DNA of 64,000 bases from FEN-1219 sp964457725 (GTDB lineage Bacteria; Pseudomonadota; Gammaproteobacteria; Steroidobacterales; Rariloculaceae), in the NCBI GenBank assembly GCA_964457725.1, contig CAYWGQ010000003.1, positions 1-64,000 on the forward strand, written 5' to 3'. This document shows, piece after piece, positions 42,831-52,174 of the stretch; position 1 is the first letter of the stretch; the number at the start of each line of letters is the position of its first letter. A model generated the notes under the pieces. That model ran no database searches and had not been told where the DNA came from. It worked only from the letters and a program-made list of their open reading frames with translations. The translations under genes and the position numbers were made by a program.

Positions 42831-43637
42831 CTACGCGATGGCCGCATCGAGGACCATCATCAGGGCGAAGCCGGCGAGCACGGCGAACGTCGCGTTCGTC
42901 TCCCGCCCTTCGCGGTGGGTCTCGGGAATGATCTCCCCGCTCACGACGTAGAGCATCGCGCCGGCGGCGAACGCGAGCGCCCACGGGAGCAGCCACGCGG
43001 CAAGGGTGATCGCGAACGCGCCGAGGATTCCGCCGATCGGCTCTATCAAGCCGGTCGCGAGCGCGATTGCGAATGCCTGGCCGCGGCCGTAGCCGAGCGC
43101 GCCGAGCGCGGCCGCGACGGCGAAGCCTTCGGGCATGTTTTGCAGCCCAATGCCGATCGCGAGCGCGGCGCCGCGCAACGGCTCCTCGCCGCCGAACCCG
43201 ACGCCGACCGCCAACCCCTCCGGCAGGTTGTGCAACGCGATCGCGAACACGAACAGCCACAACCGGCCGAAGCGTGCCGTGGACGGCCCCTCGTGGCCCT
43301 TCATGAAGTGCTCGTGCGGCACGAAGCGATGGATCGCCGCGAGGGCCGCGCCGCCGAGCAGCGTGCCCGCGGCGACGACGAGCGCGGCGCCGATCCCCGG
43401 GCCGACGCGCTCGGCCGCCGCCTCGAGACCGGGCAGGATCAACGAGAAACCGGTCGCCGCGAGCATGATGCCCGCCGCGAACGCGAGCAGGAGCGTATCG
43501 GTGCGCGCCGACGTGCGCCCGGCGAGCAGCACCGGCAACGCGCCGACGCCGGTCGCGAGCCCCGCGACGAAGCTGCCGACGATGCCGAGCGCGAGCGGCG
43601 TCGCCGTCGCGAGATACGACTCGATTGCTTCTGGCAT
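42831..43637 (-). CDS. ZIP-family metal transporter 1
   Basis: A 268-aa inner-membrane transporter for divalent metals (zinc, iron, manganese). Eight helices are predicted. The metal-site motifs are ALHNLPEGLAVGV in helix 4 and LQNMPEGFAVAAAL in helix 5, where the usual HEIPEG is QNMPEG as in one ZIP subgroup. A His-containing cytoplasmic loop (HRFVPHEHFMKGHEG) precedes them. The last helices include VSGEIIPETHREG. A second ZIP gene of another subgroup lies at 61978. Confidence 0.88.
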   Translation of the reverse strand: MPEAIESYLATATPLALGIVGSFVAGLATGVGALPVLLAGRTSARTDTLLLAFAAGIMLAATGFSLILPGLEAAAERVGPGIGAALVVAAGTLLGGAALAAIHRFVPHEHFMKGHEGPSTARFGRLWLFVFAIALHNLPEGLAVGVGFGGEEPLRGAALAIGIGLQNMPEGFAVAAALGALGYGRGQAFAIALATGLIEPIGGILGAFAITLAAWLLPWALAFAAGAMLYVVSGEIIPETHREGRETNATFAVLAGFALMMVLDAAIA

Positions 43638-43750
43638 GTCCCCGGCGACCGCCGGCCGTGAGGGAATGGATTGCCGCGCCGCGACGCCGCCCGGTAGTGT
43701 AGCGCGAGCCCCAAGCCGACACGGGCGCGGAAACGCGCCGCGGGCCCCAG

Positions 43751-44977
43751 GTGACGCAGAAAAGACCGCCCCTGCCGATCGATGTAGCGGACGTCCGTGC
43801 CGCGGCGGCTCGCATCGCGGGCGCGGTCCGGCGGACGCCGGCCGACGTGTCCGAGACGCTGTCGGCGCTGACCGGCTGCCGGGTGCACCTGAAGTTCGAG
43901 ATCTTCCAGTTCACCGCGTCGTTCAAGGAGCGCGGCGCGTTGAACAAGATTCTGACGTTGACCGAGGCGGAACGGCGCGCGGGCGTGCTCGCCGTCTCGG
44001 CCGGCAATCACGCTCAGGCGGTCGCGTACCATTGCCGGCGGCTCGGCATCGCCGCGACGGTCGTGATGCCGAAGAGCACGCCGTTCTCGAAGATCGCGCG
44101 AACGGTCGAGCTCGGAGCCGAGATTCACCTCGAAGGAGACGGCTTCGCCGAGGCAGCGGCCGTGGCCGCGCGGCTCCGCGCCGAGCGCGGTCTCGCGCTG
44201 ATCCATCCGTTCGACGATCCGGCCGTGATGGCCGGGCAAGGGACGCTCGCGCTCGAGTTTCTCGAGGTCTTCCCGGACCTCGATGCGTTGGTCGTCCCGG
44301 TCGGCGGCGGCGGATTGATCGCGGGCGTGGCCGTCGCGGCGAAGGCGGTCAAGCCGGACATCGAGGTGATCGGCGTGCAGGCCGCGGCCTTTCCCGGCAT
44401 GAAAGCGGCGCTCGCCGGCACCGAGCCGCCGCCGCCGCGGCAAACGATCGCGGACGGCATCGCCGTCAAGGCGCCCGGTCGGCTGACGCGGGAAGTCGTC
44501 GCCGCGTGCGTCGACGACATCGTGCTCGTCGGCGAGGACGCGATCGAGCAGGCCGTGTGCTCGCTCGTGGAGATCGAGAAGGTCGTCGTAGAGGGCGCGG
44601 GCGCGGCACCGCTCGCCGCCCTGCGAGCCGCACCGCAACGTTTCGCCGGCAGGCGCGTCGGGCTCGTGCTGTCCGGCGCCAACATCGACAGCCGCGCCCT
44701 CGCGGGGTGCCTGCTGCGCGGCCTCGTGCGCGACGGCCGGATGGTGCGGCTCGCGATCGACATGGAAGACGCGCCGGGCAGCCTCGCTCGCGTGGCCGCG
44801 ATCATCGGCGACGCCGGCGGCAACATCATCGAGGTCCTGCACCAGCGGCTGTCGGCCGATCTGTCGCTTCGGTACACGACGCTCGAGATCCAGATAGAGA
44901 CGCGCGACCGCGAGCACACACGTGCGATCATGGCGGCGTTGCAGGCGGGCGGCTTCGCCGTGACGGAGCGGCGTTGA
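43751..44977 (+). CDS. Threonine ammonia-lyase with C-terminal ACT domain
   Basis: A 408-aa PLP enzyme converting threonine to 2-oxobutyrate and ammonia. The Schiff-base Lys59 is in TASFKERGAL, the glycine-rich phosphate loop is SAGNHAQAV, and VGGGGLIAGVA follows. A single ACT regulatory domain fills about 330-405 (VRLAIDMEDAPGSLARVAAI), as in TdcB/IlvA short forms. The start is GTG 43751. Role either in isoleucine synthesis or in anaerobic threonine breakdown; the surrounding stress genes slightly favour the second. Confidence 0.9.
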   Translation: MTQKRPPLPIDVADVRAAAARIAGAVRRTPADVSETLSALTGCRVHLKFEIFQFTASFKERGALNKILTLTEAERRAGVLAVSAGNHAQAVAYHCRRLGIAATVVMPKSTPFSKIARTVELGAEIHLEGDGFAEAAAVAARLRAERGLALIHPFDDPAVMAGQGTLALEFLEVFPDLDALVVPVGGGGLIAGVAVAAKAVKPDIEVIGVQAAAFPGMKAALAGTEPPPPRQTIADGIAVKAPGRLTREVVAACVDDIVLVGEDAIEQAVCSLVEIEKVVVEGAGAAPLAALRAAPQRFAGRRVGLVLSGANIDSRALAGCLLRGLVRDGRMVRLAIDMEDAPGSLARVAAIIGDAGGNIIEVLHQRLSADLSLRYTTLEIQIETRDREHTRAIMAALQAGGFAVTERR

Positions 44978-45099
44978 CGAGCGGCGGCTCGCGCTCCGGC
45001 ACGACGTTTGCCTATGCGTCGAAGCCGCATCGAGCGGCGGCCCCGGTTGTAACGACGGGGGAACTAGTGGTCACATATGCCATGACTCGAGGAGGCACG

Positions 45100-45342
45100 A
45101 TGGAAGGCAAGACCTTGCAAGTCGGCGCACAGGATCCGGAGCGCAAGAACTCGCCGGTCGTCTGGGGGGAGCTGGACGAAGACGACGACGCGTTGCGCGA
45201 AGCCGTCCCCGGCGAGCCGGTCTGCTTTTTCAACGACAGCGCCTACCCTCACGGCACGGTCGTGAAGAGCGGCACGACGCGCTTGCGTTGCGATCGAGGG
45301 CTCTGGGTGCCGGCGGGCCCGGCGGACCCCGAGAACCCTTGA
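45100..45342 (+). CDS. Small DUF1496-like protein
   Basis: An 80-aa protein starting at ATG 45100, five bases after AGGAGG. The C-terminal half (VCFFNDSAYPHGTVVKSGTT then LRCDRGLW) has the two-Cys pattern I associate with DUF1496 proteins (C-aromatic-aromatic-N-x-x-x-Y-x-x-G). The N-terminal half is acidic (GELDEDDDAL). No signal peptide is seen. It precedes another small acidic protein by 46 nt and is probably co-transcribed with it. Confidence 0.6.
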   Translation: MEGKTLQVGAQDPERKNSPVVWGELDEDDDALREAVPGEPVCFFNDSAYPHGTVVKSGTTRLRCDRGLWVPAGPADPENP

Positions 45343-45388
45343 GGAACGGCGGCCCGCCGTCGCGAGCAGCATCGAGGGAACGAGAGGA

Positions 45389-45748
45389 ATGGACAACGAC
45401 TTCGATCCGGTGGTCGGGAACTGGTACGCGCACGTCGACGATGAGAAGACGTTCGTCGTGCTCGCAGTGGACGAGGACAAAGGCGTCGTCGAAGTGCGCT
45501 ATGAGGACGGCGAGGTCGAGGAGCTCGATCTCGGCGAGTGGGCGGACCTCGATCTCGAGCAGGTCGAGCCGCCGGAAGACTGGGCAGGGGGCGAAGAGGA
45601 CGAGGAGCTCGGGGGCGGCGAGCTGTACGAGGACACCGGCACCTGGCAAGCGCCGTCGCGGCCCCGCCCCGGCAAGAGCTGGGAGGACGCGGACGACGAC
45701 GACGAGGACGAGGATTACGACGACTGGGAGGAGTCGGAGGACTACTAG
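45389..45748 (+). CDS. Small highly acidic protein (DUF6763-like)
   Basis: A 119-aa protein: a compact N-terminal beta domain of about 60 residues (FDPVVGNWYAHVDDEKTFVV, VEVRYEDGEVEELDLGEW, resembling a Tudor/SH3-like barrel) and a disordered acidic tail (DDDDEDEDYDDWEESEDY). From memory this matches DUF6763 of gammaproteobacteria. The acidic tail suggests binding to a basic or nucleic-acid-associated partner. Its stop overlaps the BON gene stop in CTAG. Confidence 0.65.
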   Translation: MDNDFDPVVGNWYAHVDDEKTFVVLAVDEDKGVVEVRYEDGEVEELDLGEWADLDLEQVEPPEDWAGGEEDEELGGGELYEDTGTWQAPSRPRPGKSWEDADDDDEDEDYDDWEESEDY

Positions 45749-46494
45749 CCGCTCGCGCGGCCGAGCTCGCCGACGCCGAGCCGGTTGACCACGCCGTCGA
45801 CGGCGAACAGGGCCCAGGCGTCGAACTCCGCCGCGTTCCGCTCGGCCTCGCTGCCGACGAGGCCTTCGAGCGTGATCACGCCGTCGCGGCACGCGGCATT
45901 CACCTGGGTTGCATCGACCAGCCAGTCCTTCTCGAGCGCGATCCGCAGCGCGTCGAGGATCTCGTCGTCCGTGTCCTGCTCGTCCGGCCGGACCCCGAGG
46001 CGATTCAGGACGTCGCACGTGCCCGGTACCCACCATGCGAGAACGCCGGCGAGCCGCTTGTGCGAGAGGCTCGGGACCTCGCCGGCGAGCGTCACCACGC
46101 CGTCGTCGACGGATAGCTCTATCCACCACCCCTGCCCGTCCGCGACCGGCCCGCGGACCGTGACGACCTCGGAGCCCGTGCGTCTGCGGATCTCGCAGGT
46201 ATCGAAATCCGAGTCACCGACGAGGATCTGCTCGAGGTGGGTGGCGATCGCGTCGTCGGGCATCGGGCTCGCCGGCCGCACGCGCAGCCGATCGACGACG
46301 CCGTTGACGCCCGGCAGCGCCGCCGCCCGCTCGCACGCGACCCGCTTCGCCGCGAGATCCTCGACCTCGCCGCTCAGGGTCGCCACCCCGCCGCGATCGA
46401 GCACGATGTCGATCCGATCGCGCCGCAGGTCGATCCGCGGCTCTTTCTCCAGCGCGGCGAACAGCGCCTTCCGGACCGGCTCTTGATCGTTCAT
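45745..46494 (-). CDS. Protein with three BON domains
   Basis: A 249-aa OsmY-like protein with three BON repeats: about 5-70 (RIDLRRDRIDIVLDRGGVAT), 95-150 (WWIELSVDDGVVTLAGEVPS) and 175-240 (DWLVDATQVNAACRDGVITL). Each has the conserved GVVTLxGxV core. BON domains bind membranes or phospholipids. There is no obvious signal peptide, so it may act in the cytoplasm, unlike OsmY. GGGAGG precedes the ATG. Such genes are regular members of proteobacterial hypoxia and stress loci. Confidence 0.87.
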   Translation of the reverse strand: MNDQEPVRKALFAALEKEPRIDLRRDRIDIVLDRGGVATLSGEVEDLAAKRVACERAAALPGVNGVVDRLRVRPASPMPDDAIATHLEQILVGDSDFDTCEIRRRTGSEVVTVRGPVADGQGWWIELSVDDGVVTLAGEVPSLSHKRLAGVLAWWVPGTCDVLNRLGVRPDEQDTDDEILDALRIALEKDWLVDATQVNAACRDGVITLEGLVGSEAERNAAEFDAWALFAVDGVVNRLGVGELGRASG

Positions 46495-46694
46495 GCAACC
46501 TCCCCCGCGCCTCCGTCCGTTCGACCCACCCTACCGGGCCGGAACCGCGCGAGCGATAAGTGCTTGTACGAACCCCGAGCCCCCCTCGGCGAGCCGGGGC
46601 CTTCCGTGCGTCCCCGGGCGTTTCGTAACGCCGGTGCCTTCCCTATACTCTGCGGCTGCGAGCGGCCACCCGGGGGCGGCCGAGGAGAAAGAAC

Positions 46695-47678
46695 GTGAAG
46701 ATTCTCAGGGGAGCCGGCATCACCACGACCGTTGGCTGCATCGCTCTGTTGTCCGCCTGCGGGCAGAGCGACGCTCCGAGCGGTGCCGCACAGACGCAAA
46801 ACGAATCGGTACAGACCCAGGCGCAGACACCTGCCGCGCAGCCCGCGGCCACTCCGGCGGCGAGCCAACCGGACCGGGCGGCCCAGCTCGAGCGGGGCCG
46901 CTACCTCGTCGAGACGATCGCCGGCTGCGGCAATTGCCACACGCCGCACAATCCGGACGGCACGTTGAACCAAGAGATGGCGTACGCCGGCGCCTACGTG
47001 ATCACGGAGCCCGAGTTCGTCGCGTATGCGCCGAACATCACGCCGGATATGGAAACCGGCATCGGCAGCTGGTCCGAGGAGGACATCGTCCACGCGCTCC
47101 GCAACGGCATCCGGCCGGACGGCCGCGTGCTCGGACCGCCGATGTCGTTCCCGTGGTACCGGCGCTTGTCCGACACCGACGCTTACGCGATCGCCGCGTA
47201 TATCAAGACCGTGCCGGCGATCCGCAACGAGGTGCCGCGCAGCGAGTACCACATCCCGCTCGAGGGCTACGGTCCGATCGTCACGAGCGTGCCCGACGTG
47301 CCGCGCGACGATCCGGTCCGCTACGGCGAGTACCTCGCGGGCCCGGTCGGGCACTGCATGGACTGCCACACGACGCTCGTGATGGGGCGCAACGACATGG
47401 CGCAGCTCGGCCGCGGCCAGAACGTGTTCCGGCAGCCGTTCAACATGCCGTGGACTGCGATCGCGGCGAACATCACGCCGCACGAGGACGGCATCGGCGG
47501 CTGGACGGACGAGGAGATCAAGCGGGCGATCACGCAAGGCGTGAGCCGCGACGGCCGGCAGCTCCTGCCGTTCATGCCGTTCGAGCTCTACGACGACATC
47601 GAGGAGCGCGACCTCGACGCGATCGTGGCCTATCTGAAGTCGATTCCGCCGCTGCCGACGATCCCGCCGGCAGAGTAG
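46695..47678 (+). CDS. Diheme c-type cytochrome lipoprotein
   Basis: A 327-aa protein starting at GTG 46695 after GAGGAG. A signal with lipobox (CIALLSAC) is followed by a Gln/Ala/Thr/Pro linker to about residue 60. Two cytochrome c domains follow: CGNCHTPHNPDG near residue 77 and CMDCHTTLVMG near 222. The repeated segments YAPNITPDMETGIGSWSEED and AANITPHEDGIGGWTDEE mark an internal duplication and match alcohol-dehydrogenase-type cytochrome subunits. It is likely a periplasmic, membrane-tethered electron carrier. Confidence 0.9.
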   Translation: MKILRGAGITTTVGCIALLSACGQSDAPSGAAQTQNESVQTQAQTPAAQPAATPAASQPDRAAQLERGRYLVETIAGCGNCHTPHNPDGTLNQEMAYAGAYVITEPEFVAYAPNITPDMETGIGSWSEEDIVHALRNGIRPDGRVLGPPMSFPWYRRLSDTDAYAIAAYIKTVPAIRNEVPRSEYHIPLEGYGPIVTSVPDVPRDDPVRYGEYLAGPVGHCMDCHTTLVMGRNDMAQLGRGQNVFRQPFNMPWTAIAANITPHEDGIGGWTDEEIKRAITQGVSRDGRQLLPFMPFELYDDIEERDLDAIVAYLKSIPPLPTIPPAE

Positions 47679-47704
47679 CTTCGCGCCGGCACGAGCCGGA
47701 GAAG

Positions 47705-47743
47705 GCGCCGCTCCGCATCCCGCGGAGCGGCGCTTTTTCTTTT
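47705..47743 (+). terminator. Intrinsic terminator after the cytochrome gene
   Basis: A perfect 12-bp stem (GCGCCGCTCCGC, 47705-47716, with 47722-47733), 5-nt loop and the T-run TTTTTCTTTT. This is the clearest intrinsic terminator of the window. Its T-run overlaps the stop codon of the opposite-strand receptor gene. Confidence 0.9.
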
Positions 47744-50387
47744 AGTTGAAGTTGAAGTTCAGGCCGAGGCTGACCTCACGCGGCCGGCCGACCGAGCCCT
47801 GCCACAGCTGCTGCGACACCGTGTAGAAGTACGCGAGGCTGTAGTACTCGTCGGTCAGGTTCGTCCCCGCGAGGATCAGCGACCAGTTCTGGCCCGAGTC
47901 GTACACGAACCTCGCGTTCAGCAGGCCGAACGCCTCCTGCGTCCGCTGCAGCGGGCCGCCGGCGAAGGTCGTGACGTCGTCCGTCCAGGTGTAGTCGAAA
48001 CGCGCCGATATCGAGCGATTGTTAGCGAGCGACCAGTCGTACTGCCCCCAGATGTTCGTCGTCATGTCCGGCGCACCGGCGAAGCTGTCGCCGACGTTGT
48101 ACGCCGGCACGGTGCCCTCGCCCGCCTGGCCGAGCTCGACGAACTCCGTGTCGAGAAGGCCGAGGTTGAAGCCGAGCTGGAAGTTGCCGGCGAGGTAGGT
48201 CAGCTCCACCTCCAGACCCGACGCCTCGGCTTTCTTGACGGCCGACGTCAGCAGGTTCGGGAAATACTGCACTTCCCAGAGCCCGTCGGCCGTGCAGCGC
48301 GCCGCGCACGGGATGCGGCTGTCCGCGAAGCCGTCCGCGTCGGTGTCCCACCACATCGTCGCGACGTAGGTGGAGCCCGTCATGTTGCGCCAGTCGGTGT
48401 AGAACAGCGACGCGTTCGTCCGCAGCCTGCCGCCGAGCCAATCGGCCTTCACGCCGATCTCGTAGTTGTCGATCGTCTCCTCGTCGCGGATCATCTGGAA
48501 CGGCAGATCCGGCGTGTTGCCGTCCGGCAGCTGACTCAGCATCTGCTGGATCGTCAAAGGCACGTTGCTCACGCCGCCCGGCGCGAAGCCGTTCGAGATC
48601 GTCAGGTACGTCATCAGGTCCTCGTTCCACCGGTACTGCACCGACGCGCGCGACGTCGTCTTCTTGTACTCGGACGGCGCACCGCGGCGGGAAACGCCGG
48701 AGATGCCGTACGGATCGCGCAGCGTGTACTCGAGGTCGTTCCACGGGAACGGATCGTTCACGTGCTGCACGGTGTCCGTCAGATCCGAGAACCACGTGCC
48801 GCGGCTCTCGTTCTCCTGCGTGCGCGCACCGAACGCGAGCGTCAGGCGATCGGTCACGTCCCAGACGAGGTCGGCGAAGAACGCGGTCGACTCGTCCGCG
48901 GTCGTCGAGATGCCGTCGAAGCTGTTCGCGACCATCGTCGCGAACGTGCCCGGCGTGACGCCCCGGTAGTTCGGATCGAGCGCCGTCGCCTGATCCCAGA
49001 GCGCACGGATCTCCGCGGAGGTCATGTTCGCCGTCGCGACGAACTGGTCCTGCAGGTTCAGCGCGCGCATCCGGTTGTTGAAGCACGTGGCCTCGTCGCT
49101 CGGCGTGACGCCCCTGGCCTGCTTCGCGCGGATCAGATCGCACGTCATCAGCGCGCCCGAGAACGTCGGGCTGTGCGCCTCGCCGCTCCGGTCGGAATAG
49201 TACGCGCCGACGACCCAGTTGAACTGGTTGCGGTCGCCGTGCGACCCGACGAGCTGCAGCTCGACCGTCTCCTCGAGGACGCGGTCGTGATCCTGACGGT
49301 CGGCGAAATCGACGCGCGAGTCCGAGTCGAAGTCGACCATCAGCCGCCGCTCCTGATCCCTGCGTCCGGCGAGCGTCCGGAACGTCAACCGATCATTGAC
49401 GTCGTAGTTCAGCTCGAACGTATGCCGCTTCAGGTCGAGGAACAGGCCCGGCGTCTCGTGGGCGACCCGGGTCTCGTACTCGCCGACGAGGCCTCCCGGA
49501 TAACCGGACGACACGTGATGGTCGTCGAACACGATGCCGAACGCGTTCAGGAACGCCTGGGCCTGCGCGTTCGAGTTGTACACCGTGTTGCCGACCATGA
49601 TCTCGCGCATCGGCCCGATCTCCCAGACCGCGCGCGCGCCGCCCTGCCGGTCCTGCGTGCTCGAGTCGTATGCGTAGCGGATCGTCAGCGCATCCGTCGG
49701 CGTGAACAGAAAGTCGCCACGGTAGAACTGATCGTTGATGTCGCCGTACTTCCGCCCGCTCTCGATGCTCGACATGAACCCTTCGCGATAGAGGTCCGCG
49801 AAGGTGAACTTCGTCAGGATGTTGTCGGCCAACGGAACGTCGACGCTCGCCTGAATGTCCCGGCGATCGAAGGTGCCCGTCGTCGCCTGCAGCCGCGCGC
49901 CGAATTCCTCCGCCGGACGGCGCGTGACGTACTGAACGGCACCGCTCAACGCAGAGTTACCGAACAACGTGCCCTGCGGGCCGCGCAGCACCTCGATACG
50001 CTCGACCTCGATCACGCCCATCGTGAACAGGCCGGTGCTCGAGGTCTGATCGATACCGTCGACGTAGACCGCGACGCCCGGCATGCCGCGAACGCGGAAC
50101 GTGGCCTGCGACTCGATACCGCGGCCGGAACCGCCTTGCACCGATAGATTCGGAACCATCGCGTTCAGGTTCTGCATCTCGGTGACGCCAGCGGACTCCA
50201 GCTGCAAACCGGAGAGCGCGGTGATCGCGAGCGGCACGTCCTGCACGCTCTCCTCGCGCCGCCGCGCGCTGACGATCACCTCCTCGAGCACGCTTTCCTG
50301 CGCGCCCGCCTCCGGTACGGCCATCGGCGCCAGCATTCCGGCTGCGACGATACCGCCGACATGGACCTTCCAATCTCTGTTGGACAT
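47742..50387 (-). CDS. TonB-dependent outer-membrane receptor
   Basis: An 881-aa receptor with a signal peptide ending EAGAQ, a TonB-box-like start (SVLEEVIVSARRREESVQDV) and a plug domain with RGMPGVAVYVDGIDQ and IEVLRGPQGTLFGNSALSGA. A 22-strand barrel follows (examples: FTFADLYREGFMSS, ASLFYTDWRNMTGSTY), ending LGLNFNFN. AAGGGGG precedes the ATG. This sequence type (IEVLRGPQGTLFG) is the expanded group of gammaproteobacteria that handles plant or aromatic compounds as well as siderophores. The substrate is unknown. Confidence 0.93.
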   Translation of the reverse strand: MSNRDWKVHVGGIVAAGMLAPMAVPEAGAQESVLEEVIVSARRREESVQDVPLAITALSGLQLESAGVTEMQNLNAMVPNLSVQGGSGRGIESQATFRVRGMPGVAVYVDGIDQTSSTGLFTMGVIEVERIEVLRGPQGTLFGNSALSGAVQYVTRRPAEEFGARLQATTGTFDRRDIQASVDVPLADNILTKFTFADLYREGFMSSIESGRKYGDINDQFYRGDFLFTPTDALTIRYAYDSSTQDRQGGARAVWEIGPMREIMVGNTVYNSNAQAQAFLNAFGIVFDDHHVSSGYPGGLVGEYETRVAHETPGLFLDLKRHTFELNYDVNDRLTFRTLAGRRDQERRLMVDFDSDSRVDFADRQDHDRVLEETVELQLVGSHGDRNQFNWVVGAYYSDRSGEAHSPTFSGALMTCDLIRAKQARGVTPSDEATCFNNRMRALNLQDQFVATANMTSAEIRALWDQATALDPNYRGVTPGTFATMVANSFDGISTTADESTAFFADLVWDVTDRLTLAFGARTQENESRGTWFSDLTDTVQHVNDPFPWNDLEYTLRDPYGISGVSRRGAPSEYKKTTSRASVQYRWNEDLMTYLTISNGFAPGGVSNVPLTIQQMLSQLPDGNTPDLPFQMIRDEETIDNYEIGVKADWLGGRLRTNASLFYTDWRNMTGSTYVATMWWDTDADGFADSRIPCAARCTADGLWEVQYFPNLLTSAVKKAEASGLEVELTYLAGNFQLGFNLGLLDTEFVELGQAGEGTVPAYNVGDSFAGAPDMTTNIWGQYDWSLANNRSISARFDYTWTDDVTTFAGGPLQRTQEAFGLLNARFVYDSGQNWSLILAGTNLTDEYYSLAYFYTVSQQLWQGSVGRPREVSLGLNFNFN

Positions 50388-50583
50388 GACGACCCCCTTG
50401 CTTGTAGTGACCCCCTCGGCTCCGGCGCACGCCTGTCTCTACAGCGCAACAGGCCGCGCGCGCCGAGTCCGAGCTATGGAGTCTACTGTCCCAGATGCGC
50501 AACAGCCATGCCTCGCGAGATTTCCTCGGGCGCGCGGCGTCCCCGACGGTGCGGCGGCCGCGTGGCCGCGCGCTCGGCGAGGG

Positions 50584-52161
50584 TCAGGCCGCGAGGCCGA
50601 CGCTCGCGGCGAGGCCCGCGGACGCGGGAGCGAGCGACACGAACGAGCGGCGCGCGAGCGCCGGGTCCGCGGAAGGGAAGTCCGAGCGGTAGTGGGCCCC
50701 GCGGGACTCCCGGCGGCGGAGCGCGGCCTCGGCGATCAGCCGGGCGACCAGCAGGCGGTTGCGCTCGGCCGGCGCTCGCGGGCCGTGCTCGCCGTGCCGC
50801 CGCGCGAGCCGCTCGAGCTCCGCGAGCGCGGCGCCGAGCCCCTGCTCGTCGCGGACGAGGCCGACGCGTTCCCACATCAGCGCGCGAATCGCCGCGATCG
50901 CGTCGTCCGCGCCGACCCGGCGTGCGCGGAGCGCCTCGGCGGGCACGTCGACGCGGGACCAGCGGGCGGGCGGCAGCTCCGCCGCGCGCACAGACCGCGC
51001 TGCGGCACCGCCGAGCACCATCGCCTCGAGCAGGGAGTTGCTCGCGAGCCGGTTCGCGCCGTGCAGCCCGGTGGCAGCCGCCTCGCCGACCGCCCAGAGC
51101 CCTGGCACGGAGCTTCGGCCGTCGGCGTCGGTTGCGATCCCGCCCATGAAATAGTGCTCGGCCGGCGTCACGGGCAGCGGCTCCCGGCGAGGATCGAGGC
51201 CGGCCGCACGGGCCGCGGCCCAGACGTTCGGGAAGCGCTCGGGGAAGGCCGCGCCGATCGCAGCCGTCGCGTCGAGATACACGGCGCGCCCGGCCATGCG
51301 CTCCTGCCAGATCGCCCGCGCGAGCAGGTCGCGCGGCGCGAGCTCCGCATCGGGATGTCGCCGCAGCATGAACCGCTCGCCGTGATCGTTGACGAGCACC
51401 GCACCCTCGCCCCGCAGCGCCTCGGTCAGGAGCGGCACCGGGTCGGCCGGCACGTCGAGCGCGGTCGGATGGAACTGGACGAACTCGAGATCCGCGAGCG
51501 TCGCGCCGGCGCGCGCGGCCGCGGCGAGCCCGTCCCCGGCGACCTCCGGCGGATTGGTCGTGCGCGCGTACAGGCCGCCGATGCCGCCGGTCGCAAGAAC
51601 GACCGCCGGCGCGAGCACCGCGACGAGCTCGCCCGAAGGCGCGAGCGCGAGCACGCCGGCCACGCGTCGATCGGCAAGGATCAGGTCGACGAGCTCGTAG
51701 TCGCCCAGCACTTCGATGTCGGGCCGCGCGGCGACGGCCGCGGTCAACGCGCGGACCACCTCGGCGCCGGTCGCATCGCCGCCGGCATGGACGATGCGCC
51801 GCGTGCGGTGCCCCGCCTCGCGGCCGAGCGCGAGACGGCCGTCGGCGTCGCGGTCGAAGCGGGCGCCTAGCCCCTCGAGCCAGCGAATCCGCTCCGCCGC
51901 CGCCGCGGCGACGGCGAGCGCGACGTGCGGATCCCCGAGGCCGCCGCTGACGGCGAGCGTATCGGCCGCGTGGTGGCCCGCTTCGTCGTCGGCTCCGAGC
52001 GCGGCCGCGATGCCGCCCTGGGCGTGGCCGCTCGAGCCGCTGCCGAGCGCGCCGCGCGTGAGCAGCACACAGCGCTCGAGACCGAGCGCGGTCGAGAGCC
52101 CGGCGATGCCGGAGCCGACGATCACCGCCGGCGCGCGGCGGACATCGGCAATCGTGTGCAT
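50584..52161 (-). CDS. nadB: L-aspartate oxidase
   Basis: A 525-aa flavoenzyme oxidising aspartate to iminoaspartate, the first step of de novo NAD synthesis. The FAD motif is VIVGSGIAGLSTAL, with SSGHAQGGIAAALG. EHYFMGGIATDADGRSSVPG and GLHGANRLASNSLLEAMV are the conserved family signatures. It starts 13 nt after nadA and belongs to the nadA-nadB operon. Fumarate can replace oxygen as acceptor for the E. coli enzyme, which would suit low-oxygen growth. Confidence 0.94.
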   Translation of the reverse strand: MHTIADVRRAPAVIVGSGIAGLSTALGLERCVLLTRGALGSGSSGHAQGGIAAALGADDEAGHHAADTLAVSGGLGDPHVALAVAAAAAERIRWLEGLGARFDRDADGRLALGREAGHRTRRIVHAGGDATGAEVVRALTAAVAARPDIEVLGDYELVDLILADRRVAGVLALAPSGELVAVLAPAVVLATGGIGGLYARTTNPPEVAGDGLAAAARAGATLADLEFVQFHPTALDVPADPVPLLTEALRGEGAVLVNDHGERFMLRRHPDAELAPRDLLARAIWQERMAGRAVYLDATAAIGAAFPERFPNVWAAARAAGLDPRREPLPVTPAEHYFMGGIATDADGRSSVPGLWAVGEAAATGLHGANRLASNSLLEAMVLGGAAARSVRAAELPPARWSRVDVPAEALRARRVGADDAIAAIRALMWERVGLVRDEQGLGAALAELERLARRHGEHGPRAPAERNRLLVARLIAEAALRRRESRGAHYRSDFPSADPALARRSFVSLAPASAGLAASVGLAA

Positions 52162-52174
52162 CGGCAGCGCCCCG

